Shown one piece after another: positions 49,001 to 63,646 of a DNA stretch of 64,000 nt. The position numbers and the translations under genes were made by a program. Location of the stretch: positions 10,374,685 to 10,438,684 of the forward strand of contig CP141140.1 of the NCBI GenBank assembly GCA_035235625.1. Direction: 5' to 3'. Source of the DNA: Saururus chinensis (Eukaryota > Streptophyta > Magnoliopsida > Piperales > Saururaceae). Position 1 is the stretch's first letter. Every line of letters starts with the position of its first letter. A model generated the notes under the pieces. The model was not told the origin of the DNA, searched no databases, and was given only the letters and a program-made list of their open reading frames with translations.

Positions 49001-51532
49001 AAGGCAAATAATTCAGACGTAATTACATATAAAAAATACAACAAATAAAACAGAACACTAAGGACAACCCCTGTCGACAATAGTAAAGACATTATTTTTT
49101 TCCTAAAAGATGTTAAAGACCCATTAAATTCCAAACAGACAACCAATAGTTACATACCTTGTCTCGCCTCTTCCTCTTACAGTAAGAAGTGAAACCTTCT
49201 GTTATGAACTGAGAAAAATAATCCCTCTCTCTTTCCTGAAAGTAAATAAAAACATTTAAATACCCCAAAAACAGATCCGGGCATAGATGGAAAATGCTAA
49301 TTGATGAAAGGACTTTCATGATAATAACAATTTTAGGATGAGGCAAATTTTTTGCTGAATAATGTGCGTACATGTGTATAGTGACAGACAGAGAGAGAGA
49401 GAGAGAGAGTCATGTCCAAAATGACAGCCAATGGGACTAACGAGTAAGAGAAGTAAAATCAAGGACTTGTAAATTGAAGTAATGATAAATAAATACCATA
49501 TAATCAATGCACATCTGTCTGACGAGATCATATGCTTCACTGTCTCCATAAACTTGATCTGCAATAGCGCGAAACAAACAATTCCCATCTTCTAACATTC
49601 TTCTGACTTCTAAACCCTTTGTCCTTCTGATATCCACTTCAAACTGCCGTTCCTTCTCCTGGAAAGAAAGAGATACACCACAATCATCTATTCTGCTATC
49701 GGTTTATGTGATGACTAACTAGCCCAATAATCATAATTGTAAAAAAATTCCAAATAACCCCCTCAAAAATCCGAAAACTATTATTAATTCCTAACCAATT
49801 AATTAAACTAACAACTAAGTAAACTAATCCTAATGGGACAATGTAATGGGTCATAATAGGTTCCCCATACAACTGCTCAATCAGCTGGTTCATTCTATAT
49901 GCAAATCCAAGTGAGAACATAATATGACAAAGGTTATCGTGGATGCTCTTCTTCATGAGACCCTCAAAGGAGGGCACCGTGAAGATTCAATAGAACCATC
50001 ATCATCACATTATCGTCGTTCCAGTTATCTAATGTCAGGTTCAAGAGTTATAGGTACATAACTATGCTAATGTCATACAAAAATATAAATAAGGTACCCA
50101 AGCAATATCAAAATCCAAAATATCAACCACATACAAACACTGAATATAGGAAAACCAAAGATATTCAACAGATTCTGTTCTGTAGTTCACATAAACAACA
50201 TAATTGACACAATCTCATGGGAATTATTTAAAAGGGATCAACTTTATACGGAAATAAGTATATAGTATACAACAATGCATTTTGATGAATATGAACACAA
50301 GTAGAATAGGGTTTATACATTATATTATTAAAACTTCATTTTCGTTACCTACCAAAATTGAATGGTTGATAATAAAATTACTGACAATCATCAAGCAGAA
50401 TAGCATTCAAGGATGGCATATGCAGATACGGCTAAGGGCAATTAGATTCTAAAGCCCCAAGACTTCTTTTAAGGCTCAGAAATGCTGTTGCACTATGACA
50501 AAAGTTCAACAAAGGATGCAGCTTACTCAAAATACAAATATAAGGTTTCTTTTACAATTAATTGTCAGTGTTATCTAAGTAAGCCTCTTAGCCTGCATAG
50601 ATGTGGCTTAACAACAAAGATTTACAATCTCACTGAAACCATTACAAAAAAATGAATAAACAAACTTTCCAGTAGTAATAATTCTAGCACATGGCATGAA
50701 ATACGAGTAAAAAACATGGAAAAGATCTGACATACATGGCAACATTTGATGTGATCCGGAGATTTTATCACATCGTACACATTATAATAATCTAATCATA
50801 GTTGAATAAGGGAACCAAACAAAGTGATGAAAAATGGAATCACTTGAGAGAAAAAATAAGACTTACTGCTTCATCAAATGAGGGCCTAATACAGGAAATC
50901 TGCTCATCTGCACTGTTGTAGCCTTCAGCCTCACCACAAGACCTTGGAGAAGATGGCCTGGAGACTGATGGAGAGCGAGTTGAAACATTAGGCCGCGCTG
51001 CTGCCCTTGTAGAGGAACCAATCCGCACAGAATTGGAACCACCCAAACCAGTTCTCTTGAAACCCAAATCAGCTGTCACAGGTTTTGGAGGTGGAACTAG
51101 AGGAGGCGGTGGAGGGTATGAGGTCGGAGTACAATTCAGGGAACCACCATCAGACAATACCTCATTATCATCCAAATTAAATCTTTCTGCAATATGCAAA
51201 CCATTCAATTCACCCATCAAAATCCTTGCATCTTCATCATCACCATTTATGGACTTTTCCCTACGGACCAATTCCTTGGGCACACTATGACAGCTTTCTG
51301 CTGGAAATTCATCACTTTTTAGCATAATCTTATCCTCGTGCTCCCCGCCAAATCCTAAACTTTCGTTCAAACCATTTAAATCTTGTCCTTCTGTTTCCGG
51401 CTCATCATTTTTTGAGGTGGACGGAGAGACGGAGTGCAGAGTAGTAGATGCCGAGGATGGCCCAGGAACAGAGGAGCGGTTAGGATTGGATGAAGAACTC
51501 CCACCACCCCGCTGAACCAAAATACGAGTCAT
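46033..51532 (-). CDS. OTLD1: OTU-domain deubiquitinase (OTLD1/OTU6-like), 8 exons, 536 aa
   Basis: A cysteine protease that removes ubiquitin; the Arabidopsis relative OTLD1 deubiquitinates histone H2B. Exons on the minus strand: 51532-50867, 49658-49497, 49235-49158, 48882-48804, 48724-48579, 47958-47893, 47350-47176, 46271-46033 (1611 nt, phases agree). The start MTRILVQRGGGSSSS matches the family. Residues 1-222 are low-complexity with a Pro run. The OTU domain covers about 235-375: the catalytic motif LEDGNCLFRA places Asp246 and Cys249, and YHHGNHYNSL places the catalytic His at 354. A C-terminal UBA/CUE-like segment lies at about 476-513 (SMQMVLSMGFSYLQVMEAYS), ending NRRHKGKATE. The last intron has two possible acceptors: TTAG before 46271 (used here) or AAG before 46259, which would drop four residues. 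Confidence 0.93.
46588..47132 (+). mobile_element. hAT-like MITE with GGGGCTGTTTGG ends, in OTLD1 intron 7
   Basis: TAGGGGCTGTTTGGGTGCTG at the left and ATCCAAACAGCCCCCTA at the right are inverted ends. The interior is non-coding and is shared with the partial copies at 9005-9370 and 34735-34985. No exact 8-bp target duplication could be fixed. The element lies between OTLD1 exons 7 and 8. Confidence 0.75.
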
Positions 51533-52660
51533 CTTTCTTCTGAATTAAGCCCAGGTTCCTGTCTCGTGCACGCCCTAAAGAACAATTGCTTTATTACGAG
51601 TCCGCACTTTTGGGCTTGTGATTCCAAGTCCTTGACTGAACGATTCCTTCCAGCCCAGAAGCGTCTTTTTCCCCTTGGAAATCAATCTCTGCATCCCCCT
51701 AACAATTCTCATGAGACCAATGCGTCGGCAGAAAAAAAAAGATACTTCCTTTTTGCACGTCAAATCAACAAGCAAGCCCTAAATAAGGGTCTTAATGTGG
51801 TGCTACACTCGTAGGTCACCAAGGTGATTACAATGACCTCCAAAACCCTAAACAATCAATTACCTCCTTTTTCCGGTACCAAGACTCATAAATATCAACA
51901 TAAATGAAGCTCATGGAACTGGAGAAAATACCTACAACATCATCGGGAACAACTAAACATAAAATTATTCAATGAAATGAAGAATCTTGTAACAATCGGA
52001 GCCAGTAATCATCAAACTTGACAGAAAGAACCAGGTTAAGAAAACACCCAAACACCAGAGAAGTTACTAACCCCAGCGGTCAGAAAGCGGTTTTCGACAC
52101 GCGATCGAAATTCCAAAATCCGTAAACCGGCGAGGCTTTCAGGTTGCGAGTAGTGGAGGCTTGAAGCAAAAGGAAAGAGCAAAAGGAACTACGAACAAGA
52201 ACAAGCGGTCGAAATGTAAGTAGTCTTTTATGGCCACTGCAGCGGGGGTGGTGCCCGGTAGGGGTAAGAGAAGGGGCATTTCGGACACTGTGAACCGATA
52301 GTGACAGCAAGAGGCATGCACGCGATGTTCACGTGAGAGTCGCGGACTGCAACACTTCCTACTTGTAGTCGGGACACACCCAAGGCCGAGAGCAGCCTGC
52401 GGGATCGACGCCGGAAAGAAACCCCCTCCCGCCACCCACGCGCGCCTCCTCTTTCCGCAGCTGTCGGTTGCCTACTCCTCGCCACCCGCCTCCCGGCGGA
52501 ATAGGAGCTTAGCCCCCTGTTTTCACGATGGAGCCAATCTCGGTGAAGATGCGGAGGGTACGCTTTCAACTGGACGCTGGGAAGATGATCCTCCAGTTGC
52601 CCAAAGGATTCTCGGGGAAGAAGCGAAGTAAATCCCCAATAGGAAGCAGGCTCGTCTTTC
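51533..52660. other. Divergent intergenic region OTLD1 / F-box remnant
   Basis: Contains the probable OTLD1 5' UTR and promoter (minus). A GC-rich zone at about 52230-52560 lies just before the F-box remnant on the plus strand. No independent gene is seen. Confidence 0.45.
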
Positions 52661-53325
52661 CTGCCGGAGGAGCTGATGGAGTTTATTTTGCAACGGCTAA
52701 GAGTCGCCGACTACATCCGCTTTGGCGCCGTCTGCCGCAGCTGGAGCCGCGTATTCGCTGAGAAGCGCCATCCCCAAGACCGCAACAGCCGATATAATGG
52801 GCGTTTGTACCGCTAAATCGACTTGGGTATCTCACAACACATTCTCCTCGCCTCTCAGCTCCAGGTATGCATCTGCCATCTTCTACAAAGGATCACTTTA
52901 AGCCGCATCTTTAACTGGTGAGCTTCGCCTCGTGGGCTTGGCTTCTCCTGATCCTGATAGTGGACGTACAGGCTACAGTTCAATCGGTCCTTACCACATA
53001 TGTATTCCCAGAAGTTGCCTCTAATTGAGCTTCGCGGAGATTTGATGACGTGTTGTTTAAATGCCTGCAATCCTCGCGGCCGAAAATTGCCAACCTTTGA
53101 GGTATTTAAAGCAAATTAGAACTTTACAAATGGGATGCAATGAAGAACATGGGGCCAGAGCGGCTGATCACCAGTGACTACTGGGTGGACTTCATGCCTG
53201 TATTAGAAAATAGAATCGCAAACCCAAGTGACAGGTTGGAGGAAAATGATAGCAAAAAATCTCTATTTCATTGGAAACCTCCTTATCGTGAGGTTATTTC
53301 GCACCGCATCTATGGTAGAAGTCAG
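52528..53325 (+). pseudogene. Decayed F-box gene, copy A
   Basis: At 52661-52816 the frame reads LPEELMEFILQRLRVADYIR then FGAVCRSWSRVFAEKRHPQD, which fits the F-box consensus (LP..L...IL.RL...D..R...VCR.W) that binds SKP1 in SCF ubiquitin ligases. A stop lies eight codons upstream in this frame, while an ATG-started frame at 52528 runs into the same DNA one frame off, so a frameshift separates the start from the F-box. The frame ends at 52814, before any substrate-binding domain. Between 52915 and 53325 there are further gene-like but multiply broken stretches (LASPDPDSG; YLKQI; SLFHWKPPYREV). Assignment to a DUF295/KIB-type F-box family is a guess. Confidence 0.6.
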
Positions 53326-53982
53326 ATATTGTTTCCTTTCATTTTGATTACAGTATTTGGTGCTGTTTTTTCTTTTGCCTTTGGAATTGGTAAAGGTTTT
53401 TTTATAATTAGTAAAGGTTATGCTTCAATGAAAGTCATGTTTTTTGCTTAATTTGCATTTTCACTTTCTTAGTTTCTTACTTATAGCCCTATTGCTTATG
53501 GTTATAATTATGCTTATACAATGTATCAACAAATCCCTATTTCTGTGGTGGGTTTATCCGTAAAAATACTGTTACCGAGTGATTCAGGTCATCAGCTGAT
53601 GTTTAAAAATATGGATCATTAACGCATTATCTCGAGCATATAGTGAAGCTTTGACTTTAGGATTTAAATGTAACATGCTATGTTTAGGAGAGTAAAAAGG
53701 GAATTTCCTTGTAAAAGAGGCTTGAGGTATAAAAGGGGAAATGGGGCAAGTTAAAGAGATGCTATCCTTTTGTAAGAAAATTTGCAGAGTTATCTGTGTT
53801 CTGATCCGAGCTGCTTCCCATCTTCGTTCTCTGTGGATTCAGAGAATTGGTTTTGAGGATTCAGGACCTAGGAGCTTGTAAATTCAGGCACCGAATTCTA
53901 TATATTTTTTATATTTTCTCATCTAATTCTGTTTATCCTTTTCAATGTTCAATTGTAATTTGAAGTTCTAGCTTCCAAATTC

Positions 53983-54475
53983 TGTGCTGCATCATCAAGG
54001 ATATCTATTTCGGAGAGCATTACTATTGGTACCAAACACTTTATCAATAGTTGAGGAATTCAGAACCGGCATCCATAAACAAGGAGCTAACCTTGTGAAG
54101 TTGGCTTCTCCTGTTCCTGATGGTAGACCTACAGTTCTAACTCTTCTTGCTCAGCCAAGGGCATCACCACAGTTTACTTCTGATTGCACATCACGGGGAT
54201 TTGGTGATGTGTTGTTCTGGGAAGTTGTGGGAAATGCCCACCTTTAAGATATTTAAAGCAAATTTAGAACTTCTCAAATGGGAAGCAGTGGTGAATTTGG
54301 CATCTGAGTGACTGATCACGGTGATTACTGGATGGACTATATCCATGGATTTGAAAATGAAATTGCAAGTCCATGTAATATACTCATGGAAATTGACAGC
54401 AACAAACCTCTCTATCATTGTAAACTTCCTTATCGTGAAGTTATGCTCTCACCTTGTCTATATACTAGAGGTTAG
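53983..54475 (+). pseudogene. Decayed duplicate of the F-box locus 3' part, copy B
   Basis: It aligns with about 52915-53325: GTTGGCTTCTCCTGTTCCTG against the copy A word GGCTTGGCTTCTCCTGATCC, then TTGGTGATGTGTTGTTCTGG, AGATATTTAAAGCAAATTTA and CCTTATCGTGAAGTTATG. Frames are interrupted (for example a stop after NLASE), and the F-box region itself is absent. It is probably a remnant of a second gene or of the distal exon of a tandem pair. Confidence 0.5.
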
Positions 54476-57377
54476 CTTTTGTTTACTTTCATTTTGATTC
54501 CTAATATTGTTGCTTTTTGTTTGGCCTTTTGAATTGGGAAAGGTGTGGCTTTAGTGGGAGTAATTTACGTTGACACTTTCTTATTTGTAGCCTAATTGCT
54601 CATGGTGATAGTTATAGCAATAAAATGTATCATCAATCCCTATCTCTATGGCACGTTATCTATAAATATTTTTTTAAACCGCAAAAAAGGTGCAAAAACA
54701 CAAGCAGGAATCATTTTCCAAAAGCATTATGATTTATACCAAACACCTTAACAAAAAGCCAAGGAATTCTAAACCAGAATGACACCAATTAGGAAGCAAA
54801 GTTATGAAGAAATGCGGGTTTTTATTAGGCTGCAATTCTGGTTAGGAATTTGATTTTCTTCCCTGCATGATCTCCACATTTTTTTAATATGTAAATTTCC
54901 TTTCCCCCTTGTAAATGTGATAAGTTGTTGATGACGAGGATGATGATTTCTATAAATTGTCTTTTGTGTGGCTATGAATAGAAGATTCGTCTATGTTGGT
55001 TATTTTATAAATTGAACATGTCGTGATGTGGCACGAAAGGTCCAATTTGCTAAAATGTGTCTTAATAATTATTTGAAGTTAACTAATTTGGATACTGTGG
55101 TTTTGTGTCTTTTTTTCAAGAGTATATTTCATATTCTGTTTATATCATTGCCAGTAGTGTCTCAGTTGTTCCTTTGGTCAAGCGGGGATGCACAAGGGTG
55201 GTTTAGATAAGGGTGGGACTTGGGGGATTGAGACAATAGGCCATCAGACTTCTTCCCCTTGAGATGTGTGTGGTCCTTCTGTATCAGCCAGTGAACTTTA
55301 AGCCATAGGAATGTGGCTAAAACCTTGCGTTTGGGGACAATTGGACCCACAAATTAGAAGGGATTTAAAATTCACTAGAAGATGACTCCCATGTTTTGCC
55401 GCTGAAGTTCTTTTTTACTCCTCTTTTATTTAATGTTATGGGCCTCATTTTTTATGTAGAACAAGTTTTTAGTTGTATCCTAGAAACAGCCTAAGCACCG
55501 CAAACTCTTGTGATAACACATTCTTTGCCTAATTTTATGTTTAGGTTTCTAAGTTATAATAGAATAAAAGTAGGAGAATGTAGGTAGAACTAAAATTGAT
55601 AGGACAGGGAAAGAGTGGTGAGAGAAAGAAGGGAACGCATCTAGTACTTTCCTTTGTTTAGAGTTTTACTTTCTTGCCCTACAAGTAAAAGCTCATAATA
55701 GACTTAATATTTAATTAACTTGTTTTAAGACAATGGTGATCTAACTTAGCATGAGCTATAAAGTATAATTCTTCTTAATGTAGCTCCAATTACAACTGAA
55801 ATCACAATAAGGATGTGTTTGGCATTGTATATTACCCTAATTATTTGCAAGTGCTATTTTTCTCATCCTTTCTTTTGGCATATTTCTTCATCTGGGTCCT
55901 TGTATTTACCTCTAGAGATTATACAATTAACACCCAGGGCTGATATCACAGTCCGTTCCAAGCTGTCATGGCCAGCCATGACAACTTGTAGGAAGTGAAA
56001 ACAGCCCCTTCTGTTGGATTTTCTACAGTATTAGGTAATAATTCTTTGAGCTTTGTGTATTTTGATATTTTATAAAGAAATCAATGTCTAGATCTCTACC
56101 CATCAAGCCGCTGGATGGAGATACGGAGCTTGTCTTCTGATTGCAGGGTCAGCTTACTAGGACACAAAATGCAAAGGGCAATCCCAGCAAGGCTCTGGAA
56201 GTTATTCACGGGTTAATATGTGTGCTCCACCACATCTTACTTTTTTTTATGATATATATCCAATACATCTTATTGTTTGGTTTCTTCCCAAACAGTCTTC
56301 ATGGGTTTTTTTTTTCTACGATCTAATTTTTTCGTCAAGATCAATCATTATTGTAATTTTCCATAGTGATATGTAATCAGGGAGCTTCCTAAGATGTCAT
56401 CCTTTCCTTTTGTCAATGGACGTTGAAGGATATATTGAAAGATAGTTCCCTGCAAAAATCACATTGTATAACCCACTGTATGCATCTCTACAAAATAATG
56501 GTTTGGGGACATGCGGTGGGATTTTGCAGTGAGGTTTAGCATTTTTCATATTGAAATTCCCAAGTATGCAGAAATGCTTTCCTGCCAATTGGTACAGTCA
56601 ACTAGTTCTACTTAACAGTTTGGAAAGCTCTCAACAAGCTGTATCAATTGAGAAATGTTGTCAAACTGGTCTTGATTATGCAGGGCACGTTTCACATCAC
56701 GAAGTCCCTCCATACTATTATTTTCTCTAACCTATGGCCTATTGACCTAATATTAAACACTAGTTGCCTATTGCAAGTATAACTAGATTAATATAATATT
56801 TGTAATTATGTGTGTGTAATTTATATCATTATGATCTTAAAAGTGTATAATGTAACTATAGTGTGTAACGAAGATTTTTGTTGTGTACATATTTTATTTT
56901 TTTACATATATTAACTATGCAAATGCAAGTACATTCTTGCCAGTATATATTTAAAAGGGGGCAATTGCCCTTCTTGCCTCTATGTAACTAGAGTGTGAGT
57001 GGGACCTGGAGAACTACCTACCTTGATTGCAACTTCGTGCAACCTTAAATTTGAGTACGAAAATGCCGGTGCACTTTTTGGATGTCGGAGAGTAGCATTT
57101 GCTCGAGCTGGAGAGGTAGGCCGGAGTCCATCCATAACGATTGAAGCAGATAGAGTTTCGAAGGCTTATTTATTTCTGATTCTAGGATCAATAGTTCTAG
57201 GGATCGACTCAGGTTTCTCAAACTGTTTCTCAATATTAAGAAAGGGTAACGAAGATGAAATGAAATTATTTTATGACTAATAATTATTTCAATGTCAATC
57301 GTTATAGGTAATATTTTTGAACTTTTTTTTTCTTGCACAAGAGATTCGACCTGGAATACAAAATAAACTTGTGGGCA
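54476..57377. other. Intergenic DNA with a few exon-like but unidentified stretches
   Basis: No gene was recognised. An AG-bordered stretch at about 56148-56210 (QLTRTQNAKGNPSKALEVIH) and an open frame of 93 codons at 56999-57280 look more structured than their surroundings, but neither matches a family I can name. Confidence 0.35.
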
Positions 57378-58859
57378 TTAAATTGTTTCAATGGCCAATT
57401 TACCAACCATCTTGGCCAGAGGCAGAGGGCATTTGGTGACTATGTCTAACTTAGACATTGCCGAGGCACGACCGAACAGGGAGACGCTCAACGCCACAAG
57501 CTCCCCTAGGGACAGCCTCGAGGAGAGGAACCCCTGCCAGTAGCGAGGCTCCAGCTCAAAGAAGGCATCGAAGAACCTCCTCGTCCCTTCCAAGTTCAGC
57601 TCCAGTAGAGTCTCCATCCCGAAGCAGTAGAACTCCCTCGCCCATCGTTTCTCCTGTGGCCACAGGCTACTCCACACCCGGCCGTGCAGCTGCTTCCCCC
57701 TGATCATCCTCGTGGACCCCATGCACTCCACGATCGTCTCGGCCAGGACCGGCGCCGCGGCCAGAGCCCTGGCCACCATGTACCCGGTGGAGGGGTGGAC
57801 CAGCCCCCCGGCCCCGCCCGTGGCCAGCACGCTCTGAGGGATGGCGGGCAGGGGCCCTCCCAAGGGGATTAGACACTTCTCGTCCTCCACCACCCTCTTT
57901 ACCTTGATCCCCATGTGCCGCAGCCTGGCCACCATCCGCCGCTTGATCTCTCTGTACGACAAGGCCGGGCGGCTCACCAGCGAAGTCTCCTCGAGGAAGA
58001 TCAGATCGGGGGCCAGCGGCATGGCGTAAAGAAAGGTGGGGAGCTTGTCGTTGCTCTCCCTCAGGTAAGGCTCGTTCCCCATGTGGGCATCTCGCCAGTC
58101 CATGAGGACCATCTTGTCCAGGTCGAACGGATGGTCCTCCACCTCAGCCAGGATGCCATGTGCGATTTGGAAGCCGGGGTTCCGAGGCTGATCGTACTGC
58201 ACAAAGGAACTGGAGAAACCGCTGGCGTCCACGACGAGGTTGGCCTTCAGCTCGGCGCCATCGCTGCATCGGACGGTGGACTTGAACTCCTGGTTCTCCA
58301 CGGTCCACGCCTTGGCCTGGTGGAACCTGACCCCACCAGACAAACACCCCTCCAACAACTTGACCTTCAGCGCTTTTCGGCTGACCCGACCATACGGGCG
58401 ATCCAGATACTTCTTCTTCCTGTCGTCGACGAAGACGACGGCCAGCGGCCAGGTATGGTCGAGGCAGTCGGCGAGACCCATGAGCTCGAATTCGTCCACC
58501 CAGACGCCATAGTTGTTGGGCCACATGAGCAGAGGAGAAGGATCGATGCAGCAGACGCGGAGTCCATGACTTGAGACTCTCTCCGCGAGTCGGAGGCCGG
58601 CCGGGCCGCTTCCGATAATTGCCACGTCGTATCCGGACCGGTCAGAGACGCTGTGCTGTGGCAAATCAAAGTCTAGGACTTCTGGCTCCCACTCGGGCTT
58701 GAGGTCGAGGAAACTCTGAAATTTGCTGCTTCTGAGTTTCTTAAGCTGTCTGGTAGAAGGTCGTCCGTTGGTGGCTGGAGGGTCGAGGGAAAACAAAGAG
58801 GTAGTGGTGGATGTTCGGGCTCGCAGCAGGAAAGGTATGTGGATCTGAATGCTTGCCAT
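57378..58859 (-). CDS. CYCB/CCS: Lycopene beta-cyclase, chromoplast/CCS type, intronless, 493 aa
   Basis: A plastid flavoprotein of carotenoid synthesis. The family converts lycopene to beta-carotene; the CCS branch can also rearrange epoxy-xanthophylls to capsanthin/capsorubin. The N-terminus (about 1-50, rich in Ser, Thr, Arg) fits a plastid transit peptide. A dinucleotide-binding motif DVAIIGSGPAGLRLAE is at 78-93, PNNYGVWVDEFE at 114-125, DRPYGRVSR at 153-161, MDWRDAHMGNEP at 253-264, the catalytic FLEET motif at 288-292 (then SLVSRPALSYREIKRRM), IPLGGPLP at 331-338 and HPSTGYMVAR at 355-364. The C-terminus (FDAFFELEPRYWQGFLSSRL, LDIVTKCPLP) is complete. The single exon and the SRPALSY..KRRMVARLRHMGIKV wording are closer to pepper CCS and tomato CYC-B than to the leaf LCYB as I recall them. 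The gene is clearly GC-richer than its surroundings. Cyclase is certain; CCS activity is not. Confidence 0.92.
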   Translation of the reverse strand: MASIQIHIPFLLRARTSTTTSLFSLDPPATNGRPSTRQLKKLRSSKFQSFLDLKPEWEPEVLDFDLPQHSVSDRSGYDVAIIGSGPAGLRLAERVSSHGLRVCCIDPSPLLMWPNNYGVWVDEFELMGLADCLDHTWPLAVVFVDDRKKKYLDRPYGRVSRKALKVKLLEGCLSGGVRFHQAKAWTVENQEFKSTVRCSDGAELKANLVVDASGFSSSFVQYDQPRNPGFQIAHGILAEVEDHPFDLDKMVLMDWRDAHMGNEPYLRESNDKLPTFLYAMPLAPDLIFLEETSLVSRPALSYREIKRRMVARLRHMGIKVKRVVEDEKCLIPLGGPLPAIPQSVLATGGAGGLVHPSTGYMVARALAAAPVLAETIVECMGSTRMIRGKQLHGRVWSSLWPQEKRWAREFYCFGMETLLELNLEGTRRFFDAFFELEPRYWQGFLSSRLSLGELVALSVSLFGRASAMSKLDIVTKCPLPLAKMVGKLAIETI

Positions 58860-59288
58860 TGACGTCTGTGATGAACCTGGCCGGGGCTTCGTCGTTTGAT
58901 GCTTTCTGCAAAGGTTAACTGGGAGGAGGCAGTGGAGTGGGAATCAAATGAGCTTGGTGGGGGAATGATGCCTTTCTTGTTTTCTTTTGGCGGGTGTTTT
59001 TTATGTGACAGTTGTGGACCCTGACGTGGTGAAGACAGTGGATTTCCCACAGTATGCGTTCAAAACTCCCAAACATCGATGCTTTACAAGGGTGCGTAAT
59101 ATATAATAGAATATAATCCATGTAATCCGACCTACGAGGTTAAACTCCATCAGATTCCAATAAAAAAATAAATTCTGCCCAATTCGCCCGTTATATCATA
59201 TATGCGTAGGAATATATATTTATATTTCACTTTTTTTATATCATAGATTTTGTACCATTGAATTGAATTGGAAAAGTGGGTCTAATAA
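58860..59288. other. 5' flank of the cyclase gene
   Basis: The leader and promoter of the minus-strand cyclase must lie here. A TATATT-rich stretch on the minus strand near 59095-59110, about 240 bp upstream of the ATG, could be the TATA region, but this is uncertain. Confidence 0.3.
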
Positions 59289-62558
<3,270 letters not shown>

Positions 62559-63646
62559 TCAGGATCGGCACGAAGGGAGCGTAAGCCCCCCACAGCAAGC
62601 GGCAATTATAATGTATAGCAATAGAACTATCAAGCACGTTAAGGAAGCCCTGTATTGCAGTTCAAAGCAGAAGCATTAGGGTTTCAGCGTTTGAAGAATT
62701 AGGCTTTCAAATTTGGGGGCGTACAATAATAAAAAATAAATTACAGCTTAGCTTTTGTACTTACAGAAGTTTGAAATTTTTCATCCAAAGAGCGCGAGAC
62801 AGCCGCTTGGATTGTTTTCTAAAATGAAAACTGTTATCTTGCATGGTCGCAGTTTTATCAACAAGAAGTTCGATACGATCCCCTCTCTCAAGTATTTTCT
62901 CGATGTTGTCTACCATGATAGCACGTACCTGATATACATAACAATATTAAAGGGATAAGGAAAAACAAATATAATATTTAAGAGATAATAGAAGACACAA
63001 AAAACCCTAATACTAGGATTCAAAGCTATTCGTTGAAAAATAACAGCAGTATAAACATGAATTATACTGCTAAGGCTCTTAGATGCAAATATGTGAAAAA
63101 TCAATTTTCTAACAATTTTCTCTGATGCAATCTGATCATGTTCCCTGACCGTAAAAAATTTGTTTCCATTGAATCAGTATAATGATTTAGTTCACGAATA
63201 AATTCCTTGATACACTTTCACTCATATCTTCCCCCAAAAAGGTCACCTGTAATATTAGGCAAGCATCTCAATAAAGAGTTGATAAATTTCCACACAAAGT
63301 CTATAGGAGTACAGAATTACGCACATGTTTTTACTCTCAAATTTTACTTTCTACTTCAAATAGTGTAATTGGATTTGATAAATTATCTGTAGTAATGGTG
63401 AAGAATAAATTACTAAATCTCGTATACAATTGCTCCAATACAAACTAACACTTACCTCATCAACTTCACCACGTACACGGTTGAGAGTATCAACACTGGG
63501 GTTACTGGAGAAGTATTCCATTTGCTGGTGTAAGACTCTTGAAAACTCGTCATTCATTGCATAAGCGAGGGCTGAGTGAGCAACTCTCCTATAATTCTTC
63601 ATGAATCTCATATGAATGTCCTCCAAATAGGAAAAAGGTACTCTTC
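62559..63646 (-). CDS. VAMP714: VAMP714-like R-SNARE, 3' three exons (partial gene)
   Basis: A longin-type vesicle SNARE of the plant VAMP71 group, acting in fusion at endomembranes (vacuole, Golgi, plasma membrane depending on member). Exons on the minus strand: 63646-63456, 62928-62765, 62649-62559 (stop TGA at 62561-62559). The first codes for the end of the longin domain and the linker (RVPFSYLEDIHMRFMKNYRR, AYAMNDEFSRVLHQQMEYFS, VDTLNRVRGEVDE). The second carries the SNARE helix with the zero-layer Arg (VDNIEKILERGDRIELLVDK). The third carries the membrane anchor (TCLIVLLLYIIIAACCGG) and the end LTLPSCRS. The incoming phase requires two bases completing a Gly/Arg codon, so upstream exons lie beyond 63660, most likely past the window edge. 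Wording is closest to VAMP714 among VAMP71 members. Confidence 0.92.

Noticed and set aside
57458-58574. Plus-strand and alternate-frame open frames up to 219 codons
   Set aside because: They lie antisense or out of frame to the cyclase and are caused by its high GC content; no domain motif.
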